A stretch of DNA of 64,000 nt from Gemmobacter fulvus (GTDB lineage: Bacteria; Pseudomonadota; Alphaproteobacteria; Rhodobacterales; Rhodobacteraceae): contig NZ_CP076361.1 of NCBI RefSeq assembly GCF_018798885.1, positions 2,447,501 to 2,511,500 on the forward strand. Direction: 5' to 3'. Under the pieces are notes generated by a model. The model was given only the letters and a program-made list of their open reading frames with translations. It did not search any database and was not told the DNA's origin. A program made the position numbers and the translations under genes. Shown here piece by piece: positions 38,662 through 58,104 of this stretch. The number at the start of each line of letters is the position of its first letter. Positions within the stretch are counted from its first letter, which is position 1.

Positions 38662-38699
38662 TCTGTCAGGTGCCTCTGGCACCCGATTGATTTGCAAAT

Positions 38700-38730
38700 G
38701 GCTGGGTCCGACCTTGTGTCGGGCCCAGCT
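38700..38730 (+). promoter_or_regulatory. Hairpin between rplL and rpoB
   Basis: A 12-bp stem (GCTGGGTCCGAC / GTCGGGCCCAGC, one T-G) with a 5-nt loop, 39 nt after rplL and without a T-run. In E. coli this gap holds a partial attenuator and an RNase III site; the same role is plausible here. Confidence 0.5.
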
Positions 38731-38898
38731 ATGCGCGTCTTGGAAGGGGCTTTGCCCAAGTGTCTTCCCAGGCGCGGTTCAAGGTTCGGGAGCGGCCCTT
38801 CGGGACGGGCTGCATGAATGGAACCTTCCCCCTGATCGCCAAGCGGCGCGCACCCGTACCCCGACGGGCTGTGTGTCGGCGAAAAACGAAAGGTGACT

Positions 38899-43038
<4,140 letters not shown>

Positions 43039-43044
43039 GCAGAG

Positions 43045-43101
43045 GACGGGTTAACCCCGTCTTGTGCCCAGATGGCAGGGCGGGGAGTTCCCCGCGCTGC
43101 C
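43045..43101 (+). other. Two hairpins in the rpoB-rpoC gap
   Basis: Hairpin A: GACGGG / CCCGTC with a TTAAC loop (43045-43061). Hairpin B: GGCAG and CGGGGA pair with TCCCCG and CTGCC (43074-43101). No T-run follows, so they are more likely processing or mRNA-stability structures than terminators. Confidence 0.45.
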
Positions 43102-43138
43102 AAACCTTCCCCCGCCGCCCCCATTCTTAGGAATTGAA

Positions 43139-47380
<4,242 letters not shown>

Positions 47381-47399
47381 TCGCAGCGACCTGACGTTG

Positions 47400-47431
47400 A
47401 ACAGCCCCTGCCGTAAGGCGGGGGCTGTTTG
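47400..47431 (+). terminator. Intrinsic terminator after rpoC
   Basis: AACAGCCCCTGCC and GGCGGGGGCTGTT (13 bp, one T-G) around a GTAA loop, then T. It lies 19 nt after the rpoC stop and separates the polymerase operon from the accessory block. Confidence 0.85.
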
Positions 47432-47504
47432 CATTTCGGTGTTTCATTTTGACAAGCCGATCTGTGGCGGCAATGCTGGAACAAAGCATTGGAACAGGCC
47501 GAAG

Positions 47505-48317
47505 ATGACCGCGAAATTCCAGAACCAGATCATCGGGCTGATGCGGTTTTCCTACCCGTCAAAAGGCGGATTTGTGAAATCCGACGATGACCCTGAAGTG
47601 CTGGAAACCCGGCTTTACGACCCTGTGCGGCTGGAGCGGCGGTTCCAATTGTTTGAGCGGCTGACCATGCCGTCGTTGCTGGCGCAAAGTGACACGGATT
47701 TTGCGATGATCTTTCTGATCGGCCGCAGCCTCCCGGATGTCTGGCGTGACCGGCTGCATGATGCCATCGCGCCGCTGGCGGGGGCGCGGGTTGTGGCGCT
47801 GACCTCACTGCCGCATTACCTTGCGGTGCGGCGGGCCTTTGCCATGGCCGAACAGGACAGGGCCACCCATGTCACCGGGTTTCGACTGGATGATGATGAT
47901 GCGCTTGACCGGGATCATATCGCCCGGATGCGGCGGACCGTGGCGGCCCTGTTGCCGGTGGCCGGGATGGATGCGCCATTGGTGACCGGCAGCAACCGGG
48001 GCTACTTTCTGGAGCGCAAACCCGGCGGCAACACGATTTTCGAGGTTGTGGAAAAAACGCCGATTGGCATTGGCCTTGCGATGACCACGCCCAAAGGTGT
48101 GCAGGAGAACATCTTTCGCCGCAATCACCGCTTCTGCGGCCAGTATTATAACACCTATACCGACGCCAATGTGCCAGCCTTCATCCGCACGGTGCACAGC
48201 GACAATGACAGCGACCCCCACGCCTCGGGCAAGATCGAGAAATGCAGTTGGGAGGATGCGGCGCCGCTGATCGAGGCGCATTTTCCCTTTACCGCCGAAA
48301 CCCTGCAAGCGGTCTGA
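47505..48317 (+). CDS. Putative rhamnosyltransferase
   Basis: A 270-residue protein resembling the putative rhamnosyl transferase family (PF11316). After GLMRFSYPS at the N-terminus and RRFQLFERLTMPSLLAQSD, the acidic motif FRLDDDDA (126-133) resembles a GT-A nucleotide-sugar/metal site. C-terminal HSDND is also typical. No signal peptide or membrane segment. It is the first gene of a run with a second paralogue, a DMT permease and an exosortase, which suggests surface-glycan work. Confidence 0.8.
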   Translation: MTAKFQNQIIGLMRFSYPSKGGFVKSDDDPEVLETRLYDPVRLERRFQLFERLTMPSLLAQSDTDFAMIFLIGRSLPDVWRDRLHDAIAPLAGARVVALTSLPHYLAVRRAFAMAEQDRATHVTGFRLDDDDALDRDHIARMRRTVAALLPVAGMDAPLVTGSNRGYFLERKPGGNTIFEVVEKTPIGIGLAMTTPKGVQENIFRRNHRFCGQYYNTYTDANVPAFIRTVHSDNDSDPHASGKIEKCSWEDAAPLIEAHFPFTAETLQAV

Positions 48318-48374
48318 GCCGGGCCTGCGGTTTGCCCCTTGCAAAGCCCGGCGCGGCTTGCGCAACATGCGGGC

Positions 48375-49229
48375 ATGCAGCCGCCCGACGATCCTTCCGA
48401 AGCGCGATCCCCGATCCAGGTGATTGGTCTTTGCCGCTTTTCGGTGCCCAGTCGCGGCGCGTTCCGGGTGATCCATGACAGCGTGGCGCAGCGGCGCGAG
48501 ATGCTTTATGCGCCCGCGCGGCTGAACTATCGACTGGTCTGGCTGGAGCATGTTCTGTTGCCCGCGATCCGGGCCCAAAGCGATCCCGAATTCATTCTGG
48601 TGCTGCTTCTGGGCGAGGATTTCCCACAGCCATGGTTGCGTGGGATCGAGGCGCTGACCCGCGATATTCCGCAGGTCCGGCTGGCGTTCGCGCCCCCGCT
48701 GGAACACCGGGCCATCTGCGCGGATGCGATGCGACCGCATATCGACCCGGAGGCGGTCTATGTGGCGCAGTTCCGGCTCGATGACGATGATGCCATTGCC
48801 ACCACTTTCGTGCGGCGCGTGCGCCGGGATGTGGCGTGGCAGGATCGGATGCTGAGCCGGAATGGGCTGATGGCGCTGGATTACGGCAAGGGCCTCGTCT
48901 TGCGCGATACCGGTGCGGAGTTGCGGGTGGAGCCCTGCATCACACAATGCTGGGCACCGGGGCTGGCCATCGTGACGCGCCCGGCTTCGGGCAAGTTTGT
49001 GCTGGATTTTCCGCATCATACGCTGTGGCGACGGATGCCGGTTCTGTCGCAAATCGACCAGATCATGTTTGTGCGGGGCGCGCATGATGGCAATGACAGC
49101 CGTATTGCTGTGCAGGAGCGGGGCTTTGCCTTGGCCCCTGATGCTGTGCCCGCCCTGATGCGTGACCGCTTTGCCATTGATCTGGCGGCGGTTGCCACGG
49201 CGCTTTCGACTGTGAGACCCGCGAAATGA
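48375..49229 (+). CDS. Second putative rhamnosyltransferase
   Basis: A 284-residue paralogue of the preceding gene: IGLCRFSVPS, WLEHVLLPAIRAQSDPEF and FRLDDDDA (133-140) align with it, but overall identity looks low, so it is an old duplication or an independent family member. The ATG at 48375 is preferred over a TTG at 48339. The stop overlaps the next start (ATGA). Confidence 0.78.
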   Translation: MQPPDDPSEARSPIQVIGLCRFSVPSRGAFRVIHDSVAQRREMLYAPARLNYRLVWLEHVLLPAIRAQSDPEFILVLLLGEDFPQPWLRGIEALTRDIPQVRLAFAPPLEHRAICADAMRPHIDPEAVYVAQFRLDDDDAIATTFVRRVRRDVAWQDRMLSRNGLMALDYGKGLVLRDTGAELRVEPCITQCWAPGLAIVTRPASGKFVLDFPHHTLWRRMPVLSQIDQIMFVRGAHDGNDSRIAVQERGFALAPDAVPALMRDRFAIDLAAVATALSTVRPAK

Positions 49230-50146
49230 TCTTGTCCGACAATATGCGCGGCGCTGTGCTGATGAATATTGCCATGCTGGCCTTCACCCTGAACGATACG
49301 GCGATGAAGGCGGTCAGCAGCACTATGCCGCTGTTTCAGGCGATCACCCTGCGGGGGCTGGTGACAACGGCGGCGCTGTTGGCAATTGCGGCGGCCTCTG
49401 GCCCATTGCGGCTTTGGCCCACCGGGCGTGACGGGCGGATGAACGCGCTGCGCACGCTGGCCGAAGTGCTGGCGACACTCACTTTTCTGGTGGCGCTGAC
49501 GCAGATGCCCTTGGCCAACCTGTCGGCCATCATGCAATCGCTGCCGCTGGCGGTGACGCTGGCGGCGGCGCTGGTGTTCCGTGATCAGATCGGCTGGCGG
49601 CGGCTGCTGGCGATTGCCGTGGGCTTTTGTGGTGTGCTGCTGATCATCAAGCCGGGCACTGACGGGTTCGACCGCTGGTCGATGCTCGGCCTCGCCTCGG
49701 TTGCCTGTGTGGTGGTGCGTGATCTTGCGACGCGCGAGGTGAGCCGCAACACCGCCTCGGCCACCGTTGCCGTCTGGGCCTCATTGGCGGTGACGCTGAT
49801 GGGGGCGGTGGGCATGATCTTCACCGGCTGGGCGCCGGTCAGCCTGCGCGAGGCACTGTTGATCCTTGCCGCCTCGGCCAATCTGATCGTGGGTTATATG
49901 TCGGTCGTCATGGTGATGCGGGTGGGCGACATCGGCTTTGTTGCACCCTTCCGATATATGGCGCTGTTCTGGGCCATTTTGATGGGCTTTCTGATTTTTG
50001 GCAGCCTGCCCGATGGCTGGACCGTGATCGGGGCTGCAATCGTGGTCGCCACAGGCATCTTTACGCTGTGGCGCGAGCGGCACAGGCGAGGTGCCGCCCC
50101 TTTGGCCTCCGCCCTTTCTGACCCGAAGTTTTCACAGGGGCGTTGA
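49226..50146 (+). CDS. EamA/DMT family permease
   Basis: A 306-residue protein with about ten hydrophobic helices in two EamA halves (MNIAMLAFTLNDTAMKAV ... GLVTTAALLAIAAA; then a second repeat from about 150). It is translationally coupled to the rhamnosyltransferase gene. The substrate is unknown; the context allows a sugar or lipid intermediate, but that is only inference. Confidence 0.82.
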   Translation: MILSDNMRGAVLMNIAMLAFTLNDTAMKAVSSTMPLFQAITLRGLVTTAALLAIAAASGPLRLWPTGRDGRMNALRTLAEVLATLTFLVALTQMPLANLSAIMQSLPLAVTLAAALVFRDQIGWRRLLAIAVGFCGVLLIIKPGTDGFDRWSMLGLASVACVVVRDLATREVSRNTASATVAVWASLAVTLMGAVGMIFTGWAPVSLREALLILAASANLIVGYMSVVMVMRVGDIGFVAPFRYMALFWAILMGFLIFGSLPDGWTVIGAAIVVATGIFTLWRERHRRGAAPLASALSDPKFSQGR

Positions 50147-50179
50147 ATTTTGGCCGTATTCGCGGCCTAAGCTGAGGCC

Positions 50180-51799
50180 ATGAATCTACCACCTTCCCCC
50201 GTGTCGCTGCAAAGGCCCGGCCGCCTCTGGCTGTTGGCGTTGCTGTTCTGTGCCGAAGTGCTGGCGCTGGCCGTGGCCTATCAGTTCTTTGCGGTGATCG
50301 AATGTCACGCAACGGATCTGAACGGCGTTTGCCGGTTCTTGCGCAGTCTGGTGGCGCGCGCCGTGGTGATGTTCGCCGCATTCGGCCTGCTGCTCTGGGC
50401 GCGGCCCTTGGCCCTTTCGGCGTTTCGGCGCAGCGTGGAAGGGCAGGGGGCGGCGCTTGTTTGGCGGTTGCTGCATGTGCTGGGGGTGCTGTTGCTGATC
50501 AGCCCGCTGGCCTTCGCGCCGGGCGGCAATATCGGTGCGGTGTTTGATCTGGCGGTGTGGCCGCTGCTGCTGGGCAGCGTGCTGGCGGCGGTGGGCGGGC
50601 TGTTCTGGCTGGCACCGCCGCAGGCTTGGGCGCGATTGCTGGTGCAGGATCACTTTGCGCCGGTGATCACGCTGGCGCTTGCCGCCGTGCTGCCGGATCT
50701 TGCCGATATGGCGCTGCCGCTGTGGGATTGGCAGGGGCTGACGCGGCTGACCTTCGATGCGGTGCATCTGTTCCTTGGCCTGTTTGCCAGCGACATCCGC
50801 GTGGATGCGCCCGGCTATATCATCGGTTTTCCGCAGTTCAGCGTGCATATCGCACGGCAATGTTCGGGGGTTGAGGGCGTGGCCTTGGTGACGGGGTTCA
50901 CCGTGCTTTATGCATTCATCTTTCGCGATACGGTGCGTTTTCCGCATTTCTGGCTGGTGGTGCTGCCGCTGGCGATCATGCTGAGCTGGCTGCTGAACGT
51001 GGTGCGGGTTGGTGGGCTGATCCTGATCGGGCAATATGTTTCGCCCGATCTGGCGGTGAACGGCTTTCACTCTTACGCGGGCTGGGTGTTCTTCACCCTG
51101 CTGGCGCTGGCCATTGTCTGGGGCGTGCAGACGGTGCCATGGCTGCATCGCGCGCGGATGTCAGGCCCCACGACCGCGGGGCGGCTGACCGAGGATCCCT
51201 TGGCCGGCGCCTTGCTGCCCTTTGCGATATTCATGGGTGTCAGCCTGCTGACCCATGCATTGTTTCCACATCCCGAACTGGGTTATCCGCTGCGGGCCAT
51301 GGCGCTGGGTCTGGCGATCTGGGCCTTTCGCGGATTTTATCGGCAGTTTGAGTGGCGGGTGGATCCGCTGGCGGTGGCGCTGGGGGGCTTGGTCGGGCTG
51401 GGTTGGTTGTGGTTCGATCAGGCGGATGCCCGGGCGGGCATGGATCTGGCACGGGCTTTGGGCGGGCTGTCGGGCTGGATGCTGGCGATCTGGATCGTCA
51501 CGCGGCTGATTGGCACCGTTCTGCTGGTGCCGCTGGTGGAAGAGATGTTCTTCCGCGGCTATCTTCTGGCGCGGCTCGACGGCCCGGCGCCGTGGCAGCG
51601 GCTGTTGGCGGTCGCCGTTTCATCTGCGGCATTCGCCGCCTTGCACGGGCGCTGGCTGGCGGCAGGGGTGGCCGGGATCATCTTTGCGTTGGTAATGCTG
51701 CGGCGGGGCCGGGTGGCTGATGCGGTGATTGCCCATATCGCGGCCAATCTGGTTGTCGCGGCCTGGGCGTTCGCCACCAGCGACTTTGCGCGCATTTAA
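50180..51799 (+). CDS. Exosortase E fused to CPBP-type protease (VPEID-CTERM system)
   Basis: A 539-residue polytopic membrane protein in two parts. The N-terminal exosortase part (about 1-320) has the transpeptidase-like triad: C228 in RQCSGVEG, R276 in NVVRVGG and H297 in GFHSYAG. The C-terminal part (about 340-539) is a CPBP (CAAX-protease-like) glutamic intramembrane protease: E454-E455 and R459 in EEMFFRG, H489 in ALHGRW, and H519 and N523 in HIAAN. This fusion is characteristic of the exosortase E/protease family described for VPEID-CTERM systems in Rhodobacterales. The probable substrate lies convergently 57 nt downstream. Expected role: cleavage at VPEID and possible transfer of the protein to a surface partner. 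Confidence 0.92.
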   Translation: MNLPPSPVSLQRPGRLWLLALLFCAEVLALAVAYQFFAVIECHATDLNGVCRFLRSLVARAVVMFAAFGLLLWARPLALSAFRRSVEGQGAALVWRLLHVLGVLLLISPLAFAPGGNIGAVFDLAVWPLLLGSVLAAVGGLFWLAPPQAWARLLVQDHFAPVITLALAAVLPDLADMALPLWDWQGLTRLTFDAVHLFLGLFASDIRVDAPGYIIGFPQFSVHIARQCSGVEGVALVTGFTVLYAFIFRDTVRFPHFWLVVLPLAIMLSWLLNVVRVGGLILIGQYVSPDLAVNGFHSYAGWVFFTLLALAIVWGVQTVPWLHRARMSGPTTAGRLTEDPLAGALLPFAIFMGVSLLTHALFPHPELGYPLRAMALGLAIWAFRGFYRQFEWRVDPLAVALGGLVGLGWLWFDQADARAGMDLARALGGLSGWMLAIWIVTRLIGTVLLVPLVEEMFFRGYLLARLDGPAPWQRLLAVAVSSAAFAALHGRWLAAGVAGIIFALVMLRRGRVADAVIAHIAANLVVAAWAFATSDFARI

Positions 51800-51832
51800 A
51801 AACGGGGCGCACCGGATGGTGGCCCCGTTTTT
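51798..51832. terminator. Bidirectional terminator between exosortase and VPEID gene
   Basis: AAAAACGGGGC and GCCCCGTTTTT form an 11-bp stem, continued by CACC-GGAT-GGTG past a one-base bulge. T-runs exist on both strands, so it can end both convergent transcripts. The exosortase stop codon lies just before the stem. Confidence 0.9.
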
Positions 51833-51856
51833 GACGTCATGCCGATGCAGAGCGTT

Positions 51857-52120
51857 TCAGGCAGCGCGACGGCGGCGCTCCCACACAAACAGCATCACCA
51901 CGGCAACCGCAGCAATGGCCAGCAGGCCAGCCGAAGCGTCGATCTCCGGCACGGAAGTCGGCGTCGGGGTCGGCGTGCCGCCACCCGAACCGCCGCCGCC
52001 AAAGCAGCGCCAGGGCGTGAAGATCGAGCAGCCGCTGCCATAGGTCTGCGCAGCGGCAGATCCGGCAGAAACAACCGCAACGGTCGCACCGGCGGCGAGG
52101 GATTTGAGGAATTGAGTCAT
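51857..52120 (-). CDS. VPEID-CTERM sorting-domain protein, exosortase substrate
   Basis: An 87-residue protein. The signal peptide covers about 1-25 (ending SAAAQ). The short mature region has two cysteines (C31, C39), a Gly/Ser run (41-48) and a Thr-Pro repeat. The C-terminus is a tripartite sorting signal: VPEID (57-61), a hydrophobic helix (63-80) and a basic tail ERRRRAA. That is the VPEID-CTERM class. After removal of signal and sorting parts only about 32 residues remain, rich in Gly, Thr and Pro; the Thr/Ser residues could be glycosylated. GGAGAC precedes the ATG. Confidence 0.93.
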   Translation of the reverse strand: MTQFLKSLAAGATVAVVSAGSAAAQTYGSGCSIFTPWRCFGGGGSGGGTPTPTPTSVPEIDASAGLLAIAAVAVVMLFVWERRRRAA

Positions 52121-52136
52121 GTTCGTCTCCGGGCAC

Positions 52137-52142
52137 AGTATA
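52137..52142 (-). promoter_or_regulatory. Candidate -10 box for the VPEID-CTERM gene
   Basis: TATACT on the minus strand, 17 nt upstream of the ATG, predicting a leader of about ten bases. A -35-like TTTGTG lies 16 nt further upstream. Confidence 0.4.
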
Positions 52143-52636
52143 TGCGCCTTAGAAATGCCACAAAGCCGCAAGGCCGGCCAGAAAATTCCGTGAAAATGCC
52201 TAATTTGCCCGATGCCGCACTGCCGCAGGTTGCCAATACCCGTGGCTTTGCGCCATTGTTGCAGTGTTGCGCACAGTGATTGCGCAGACTGCCATATTGG
52301 CTTCGGTATTTGCCCCGGCCCGCGATTCGGCCAACCCGCTGCCAGCACCTGCCAGGCCAAGGGCCGCCACCCCTGCTGCTGTTGACAACCTGTGCGACTC
52401 CCCCTATACGCCGCCTACCTCGATCTGCGGGATTCCGTGATCTGGGTTCAAAATTGATGTGGTCACGATCCGGGCGCAAGCTCCGATCCTCTGAAATTCC
52501 ACCGCGTCGTCCCTGCGAAGGGGGCGTATGCGGTTTTGGTGTTTTGCGGACGCGCAAGGCACGTATCGACGAAATGCCCCCGGAAACGTCACTGACGGGT
52601 GATGATTGAACGGGTTGCAACATAGAGGCTAGTCTA
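52143..52636. other. Long intergenic region before rpsL
   Basis: About 490 nt without a convincing gene on either strand: short open frames exist, but none has a ribosome binding site or family resemblance. The left part is upstream of the VPEID gene. From the promoter at 52382 onward it would be transcribed as a leader of about 220 nt for rpsL. Confidence 0.6.
52382..52410 (+). promoter_or_regulatory. Promoter of the rpsL-rpsG-fusA-tuf operon
   Basis: A perfect -35 TTGACA (52382-52387), 17-nt spacer and -10 TATACG (52405-52410). It is the best sigma-70 match I found in the window and points at rpsL 227 nt downstream. Confidence 0.72.
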
Positions 52637-53008
52637 ATGCCGACGATCCAACAGCTGATCCGCAAGCCGCGGGAAGCACGGAAAACGCGGTCCAAGTCGC
52701 AGCACTTGGAATCCTGCCCGCAAAAGCGCGGCGTTTGTACCCGCGTATACACCACGACCCCGAAAAAGCCGAACTCCGCTATGCGGAAAGTTGCCAAGGT
52801 CCGTCTGACCAATGGCTTCGAGGTGATCAGCTATATCCCCGGTGAAAAGCACAACCTTCAGGAGCACTCCGTGGTTCTGATCCGCGGCGGCCGGGTGAAA
52901 GACCTTCCGGGTGTGCGTTACCACATCCTGCGCGGCGTTCTGGATACCCAGGGCGTCAAAGACCGTCGTCAGCGTCGTTCGAAATACGGCGCGAAGCGTC
53001 CGAAGTGA
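52637..53008 (+). CDS. rpsL: 30S ribosomal protein S12
   Basis: Decoding-centre protein (123 aa). [11 protein letters not shown] at the N-terminus; [10 protein letters not shown] includes K43, the residue changed in many streptomycin-resistant strains, here wild type; [13 protein letters not shown] is intact. Confidence 0.98.
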   Translation: MPTIQQLIRKPREARKTRSKSQHLESCPQKRGVCTRVYTTTPKKPNSAMRKVAKVRLTNGFEVISYIPGEKHNLQEHSVVLIRGGRVKDLPGVRYHILRGVLDTQGVKDRRQRRSKYGAKRPK

Positions 53009-53019
53009 GGTTCTGAGAG

Positions 53020-53490
53020 ATGTCCCGTCGTCACGCCGCCGAAAAGCGCGAAATCCTTCCCGATGCCAAGTATGGCGATCGGGTTCTGACCAAATTCATG
53101 AACAACCTGATGCTCGACGGCAAGAAGTCCGTCGCTGAATCGATCGTTTATGGTGCCCTCGACCGCGTTCAGACCCGTCTGAAGCGCGAGCCGATCCAAG
53201 CCTTCCATGAGGCGCTGGACAATGTGAAGCCCTCCGTCGAAGTGCGTTCGCGCCGCGTCGGTGGTGCGACCTATCAGGTTCCGGTCGAAGTCCGCACCGA
53301 GCGCCGCGAAGCGCTTGCGATCCGCTGGCTGATCATCGCTGCTCGCAAGCGCAACGAAAACACCATGGAAGAACGTCTGGCCGCTGAACTGTCGGATGCG
53401 GTGAACAACCGTGGCACCGCGGTGAAGAAGCGCGAAGACACCCACAAGATGGCCGACGCGAACAAAGCGTTCAGCCATTACCGCTGGTAA
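53020..53490 (+). CDS. rpsG: 30S ribosomal protein S7
   Basis: Nucleates the 3' domain of 16S rRNA (156 aa). [20 protein letters not shown] and the signature [15 protein letters not shown]-like region ([19 protein letters not shown]) are clear. It starts 12 nt after rpsL. Confidence 0.98.
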   Translation: MSRRHAAEKREILPDAKYGDRVLTKFMNNLMLDGKKSVAESIVYGALDRVQTRLKREPIQAFHEALDNVKPSVEVRSRRVGGATYQVPVEVRTERREALAIRWLIIAARKRNENTMEERLAAELSDAVNNRGTAVKKREDTHKMADANKAFSHYRW

Positions 53491-53499
53491 GGGGTCCAC

Positions 53500-55626
<2,127 letters not shown>

Positions 55627-55633
55627 TCGGTGC

Positions 55634-55683
55634 GGCGGGGGCAACCCCGCCCTACCACATCGTAGGCCGGGGTCGACCCCGGC
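55634..55683. repeat. Inverted pair of GTAG-headed GC-rich palindromes (REP-like doublet)
   Basis: Two facing units in the fusA-tuf gap. Unit 1 (55634-55655, minus) is GTAG followed by GGCGGGG, a short loop and CCCCCGCC. Unit 2 (55662-55683, plus) is GTAG followed by GCCGGGGTCGACCCCGGC, of which GCCGGGGTC/GACCCCGGC is perfectly self-complementary. Six bases (CACATC) separate the two GTAG heads. A GTAG tetranucleotide at the foot of a GC-rich palindrome is the hallmark of REP elements. A genome-wide count is needed to call it a repeat. Confidence 0.5.
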
Positions 55684-55711
55684 GCATCTGAACCAATGAG
55701 GAGTTTGCCAA

Positions 55712-56887
<1,176 letters not shown>

Positions 56888-56941
56888 GATGATTTTCGGG
56901 CTTGCCCTACGGGGCATGCCCCACTAAACGCGCGATGATGC

Positions 56942-56971
56942 GTAGGCGGGTCAGCTTTCGGGCTGACTCGC
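56942..56971 (+). repeat. GTAG-headed hairpin after tuf copy 2
   Basis: GTAG (56942-56945) then GCGGGTCAGC / GCTGACTCGC, a 10-bp stem with one G-T and a 6-nt loop. Same layout as the doublet before this tuf gene but with a different stem sequence. The rest of the 56888-57066 gap holds a perfect GGGGCATGCCCC palindrome and a GGGGCGG-TGAG-CCGCCCC hairpin near rpsJ; these may also form the S10 leader. Confidence 0.4.
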
Positions 56972-57066
56972 TGAATTTCATCTATACCGTATGAAACCTT
57001 CGGAAGAGGGGCCGGGGGCGGTGAGCCGCCCCTTCGCTTCCCGCCGAGCCCAAGGGCATTGAGACA

Positions 57067-57372
57067 ATGAGTCAGACTATCCGCATCAGGCTGAAAGCCT
57101 TCGATTACCGCGTGCTGGATGCCTCCACGCAGGAAATCGTAAACACCGCGAAGCGGACCGGCGCGCAAGTGCGTGGCCCGATCCCGCTGCCGAACAAGAT
57201 CGAAAAGTTCACGGTTCTCCGCGGTCCGCACATCGACAAGAAGTCGCGCGACCAGTGGGAAATCCGCACGCACAAACGTCTTCTCGATATCGTCGATCCG
57301 ACCCCGCAGACCGTGGACGCGCTGATGAAGCTCGACCTCGCTGCCGGCGTCGACGTCGAAATCAAAGTGTAA
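57067..57372 (+). CDS. rpsJ: 30S ribosomal protein S10
   Basis: A 101-residue protein, also the NusB partner in antitermination. [14 protein letters not shown] and the loop signature [28 protein letters not shown]-type region are intact (shown here in part: [15 protein letters not shown]). Confidence 0.98.
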   Translation: MSQTIRIRLKAFDYRVLDASTQEIVNTAKRTGAQVRGPIPLPNKIEKFTVLRGPHIDKKSRDQWEIRTHKRLLDIVDPTPQTVDALMKLDLAAGVDVEIKV

Positions 57373-57387
57373 GGGGGCATGAACAAT

Positions 57388-58104
57388 ATGCGCTCTGGTG
57401 TTATCGCTAAGAAGCTGGGCATGACCCGGCTGTTCCTCGAAGACGGCAAGCAGGTTCCTGTGACCGTTCTTCAGCTCGACGCGCTGCAAGTCGTGGCTCA
57501 ACGCACTGCTGACAAGGATGGCTACACCGCTGTCCAGCTCGGCGCTGGCGTGGCCAAGGCCAAGCGCACCACCGCTGGCATGCGTGGGCATTTTGCCAAG
57601 GCCAATGTTGCGCCCAAGCGCAAAGTGGCCGAATTCCGCGTGTCGCCCGACAATCTGATCGAAGTGGGCGCGGAAATCACCGCTGACCACTACCTCGCTG
57701 GCCAGTATGTGGACATCGCAGGCACCTCGATCGGTAAGGGTTTTGCCGGTGCGATGAAGCGTCACAACTTTGGTGGTCTGCGCGCGTCGCACGGTGTGTC
57801 AATCTCGCACCGTTCGCACGGTTCGACCGGCCAGTGCCAGGATCCGGGCAAGGTGTTCAAAGGCAAGAAGATGGCTGGCCATCTTGGCGCCGTGCGTGTG
57901 ACCACGCAGAACCTCGAAGTCGTTCGGACCGACGCCGACCGTGGCCTGATCATGGTCAAGGGCGCCGTCCCCGGTTCCAAGGGTGGCTGGGTCACGATCA
58001 AGGATGCGGTCAAGAAAGCCGCGCCCGCTGGTCTGCCGCTGCCTGCCGCTGTGCGTTCGGCTGCTGTCGCTGTTGAAGCGACCGTCGAAGGGGGTGAAGC
58101 ATGA
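57388..58104 (+). CDS. rplC: 50S ribosomal protein L3
   Basis: An early assembly protein reaching the peptidyl transferase centre (238 aa from this start). [16 protein letters not shown] is the usual N-terminus; [12 protein letters not shown] and HRSHGSTG are conserved. AAGGGGG lies upstream; an in-frame ATG at 57379 is too close to that box, so 57388 is preferred. Confidence 0.94.
   Translation: MRSGVIAKKLGMTRLFLEDGKQVPVTVLQLDALQVVAQRTADKDGYTAVQLGAGVAKAKRTTAGMRGHFAKANVAPKRKVAEFRVSPDNLIEVGAEITADHYLAGQYVDIAGTSIGKGFAGAMKRHNFGGLRASHGVSISHRSHGSTGQCQDPGKVFKGKKMAGHLGAVRVTTQNLEVVRTDADRGLIMVKGAVPGSKGGWVTIKDAVKKAAPAGLPLPAAVRSAAVAVEATVEGGEA

Noticed and set aside
38691-38698. TTTGCAAA octamer between rplL and rpoB
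   Set aside because: It matches the ScfR/RamB core, but regulation of rpoB by an acyl-CoA sensor is not credible; it shows that the octamer can occur by chance, which also weakens the mcl1 site.
52280-52609. Possible small protein gene in the gap before rpsL
   Set aside because: The frame spans the rpsL promoter, lacks a ribosome binding site and has Pro/Arg-rich random composition.
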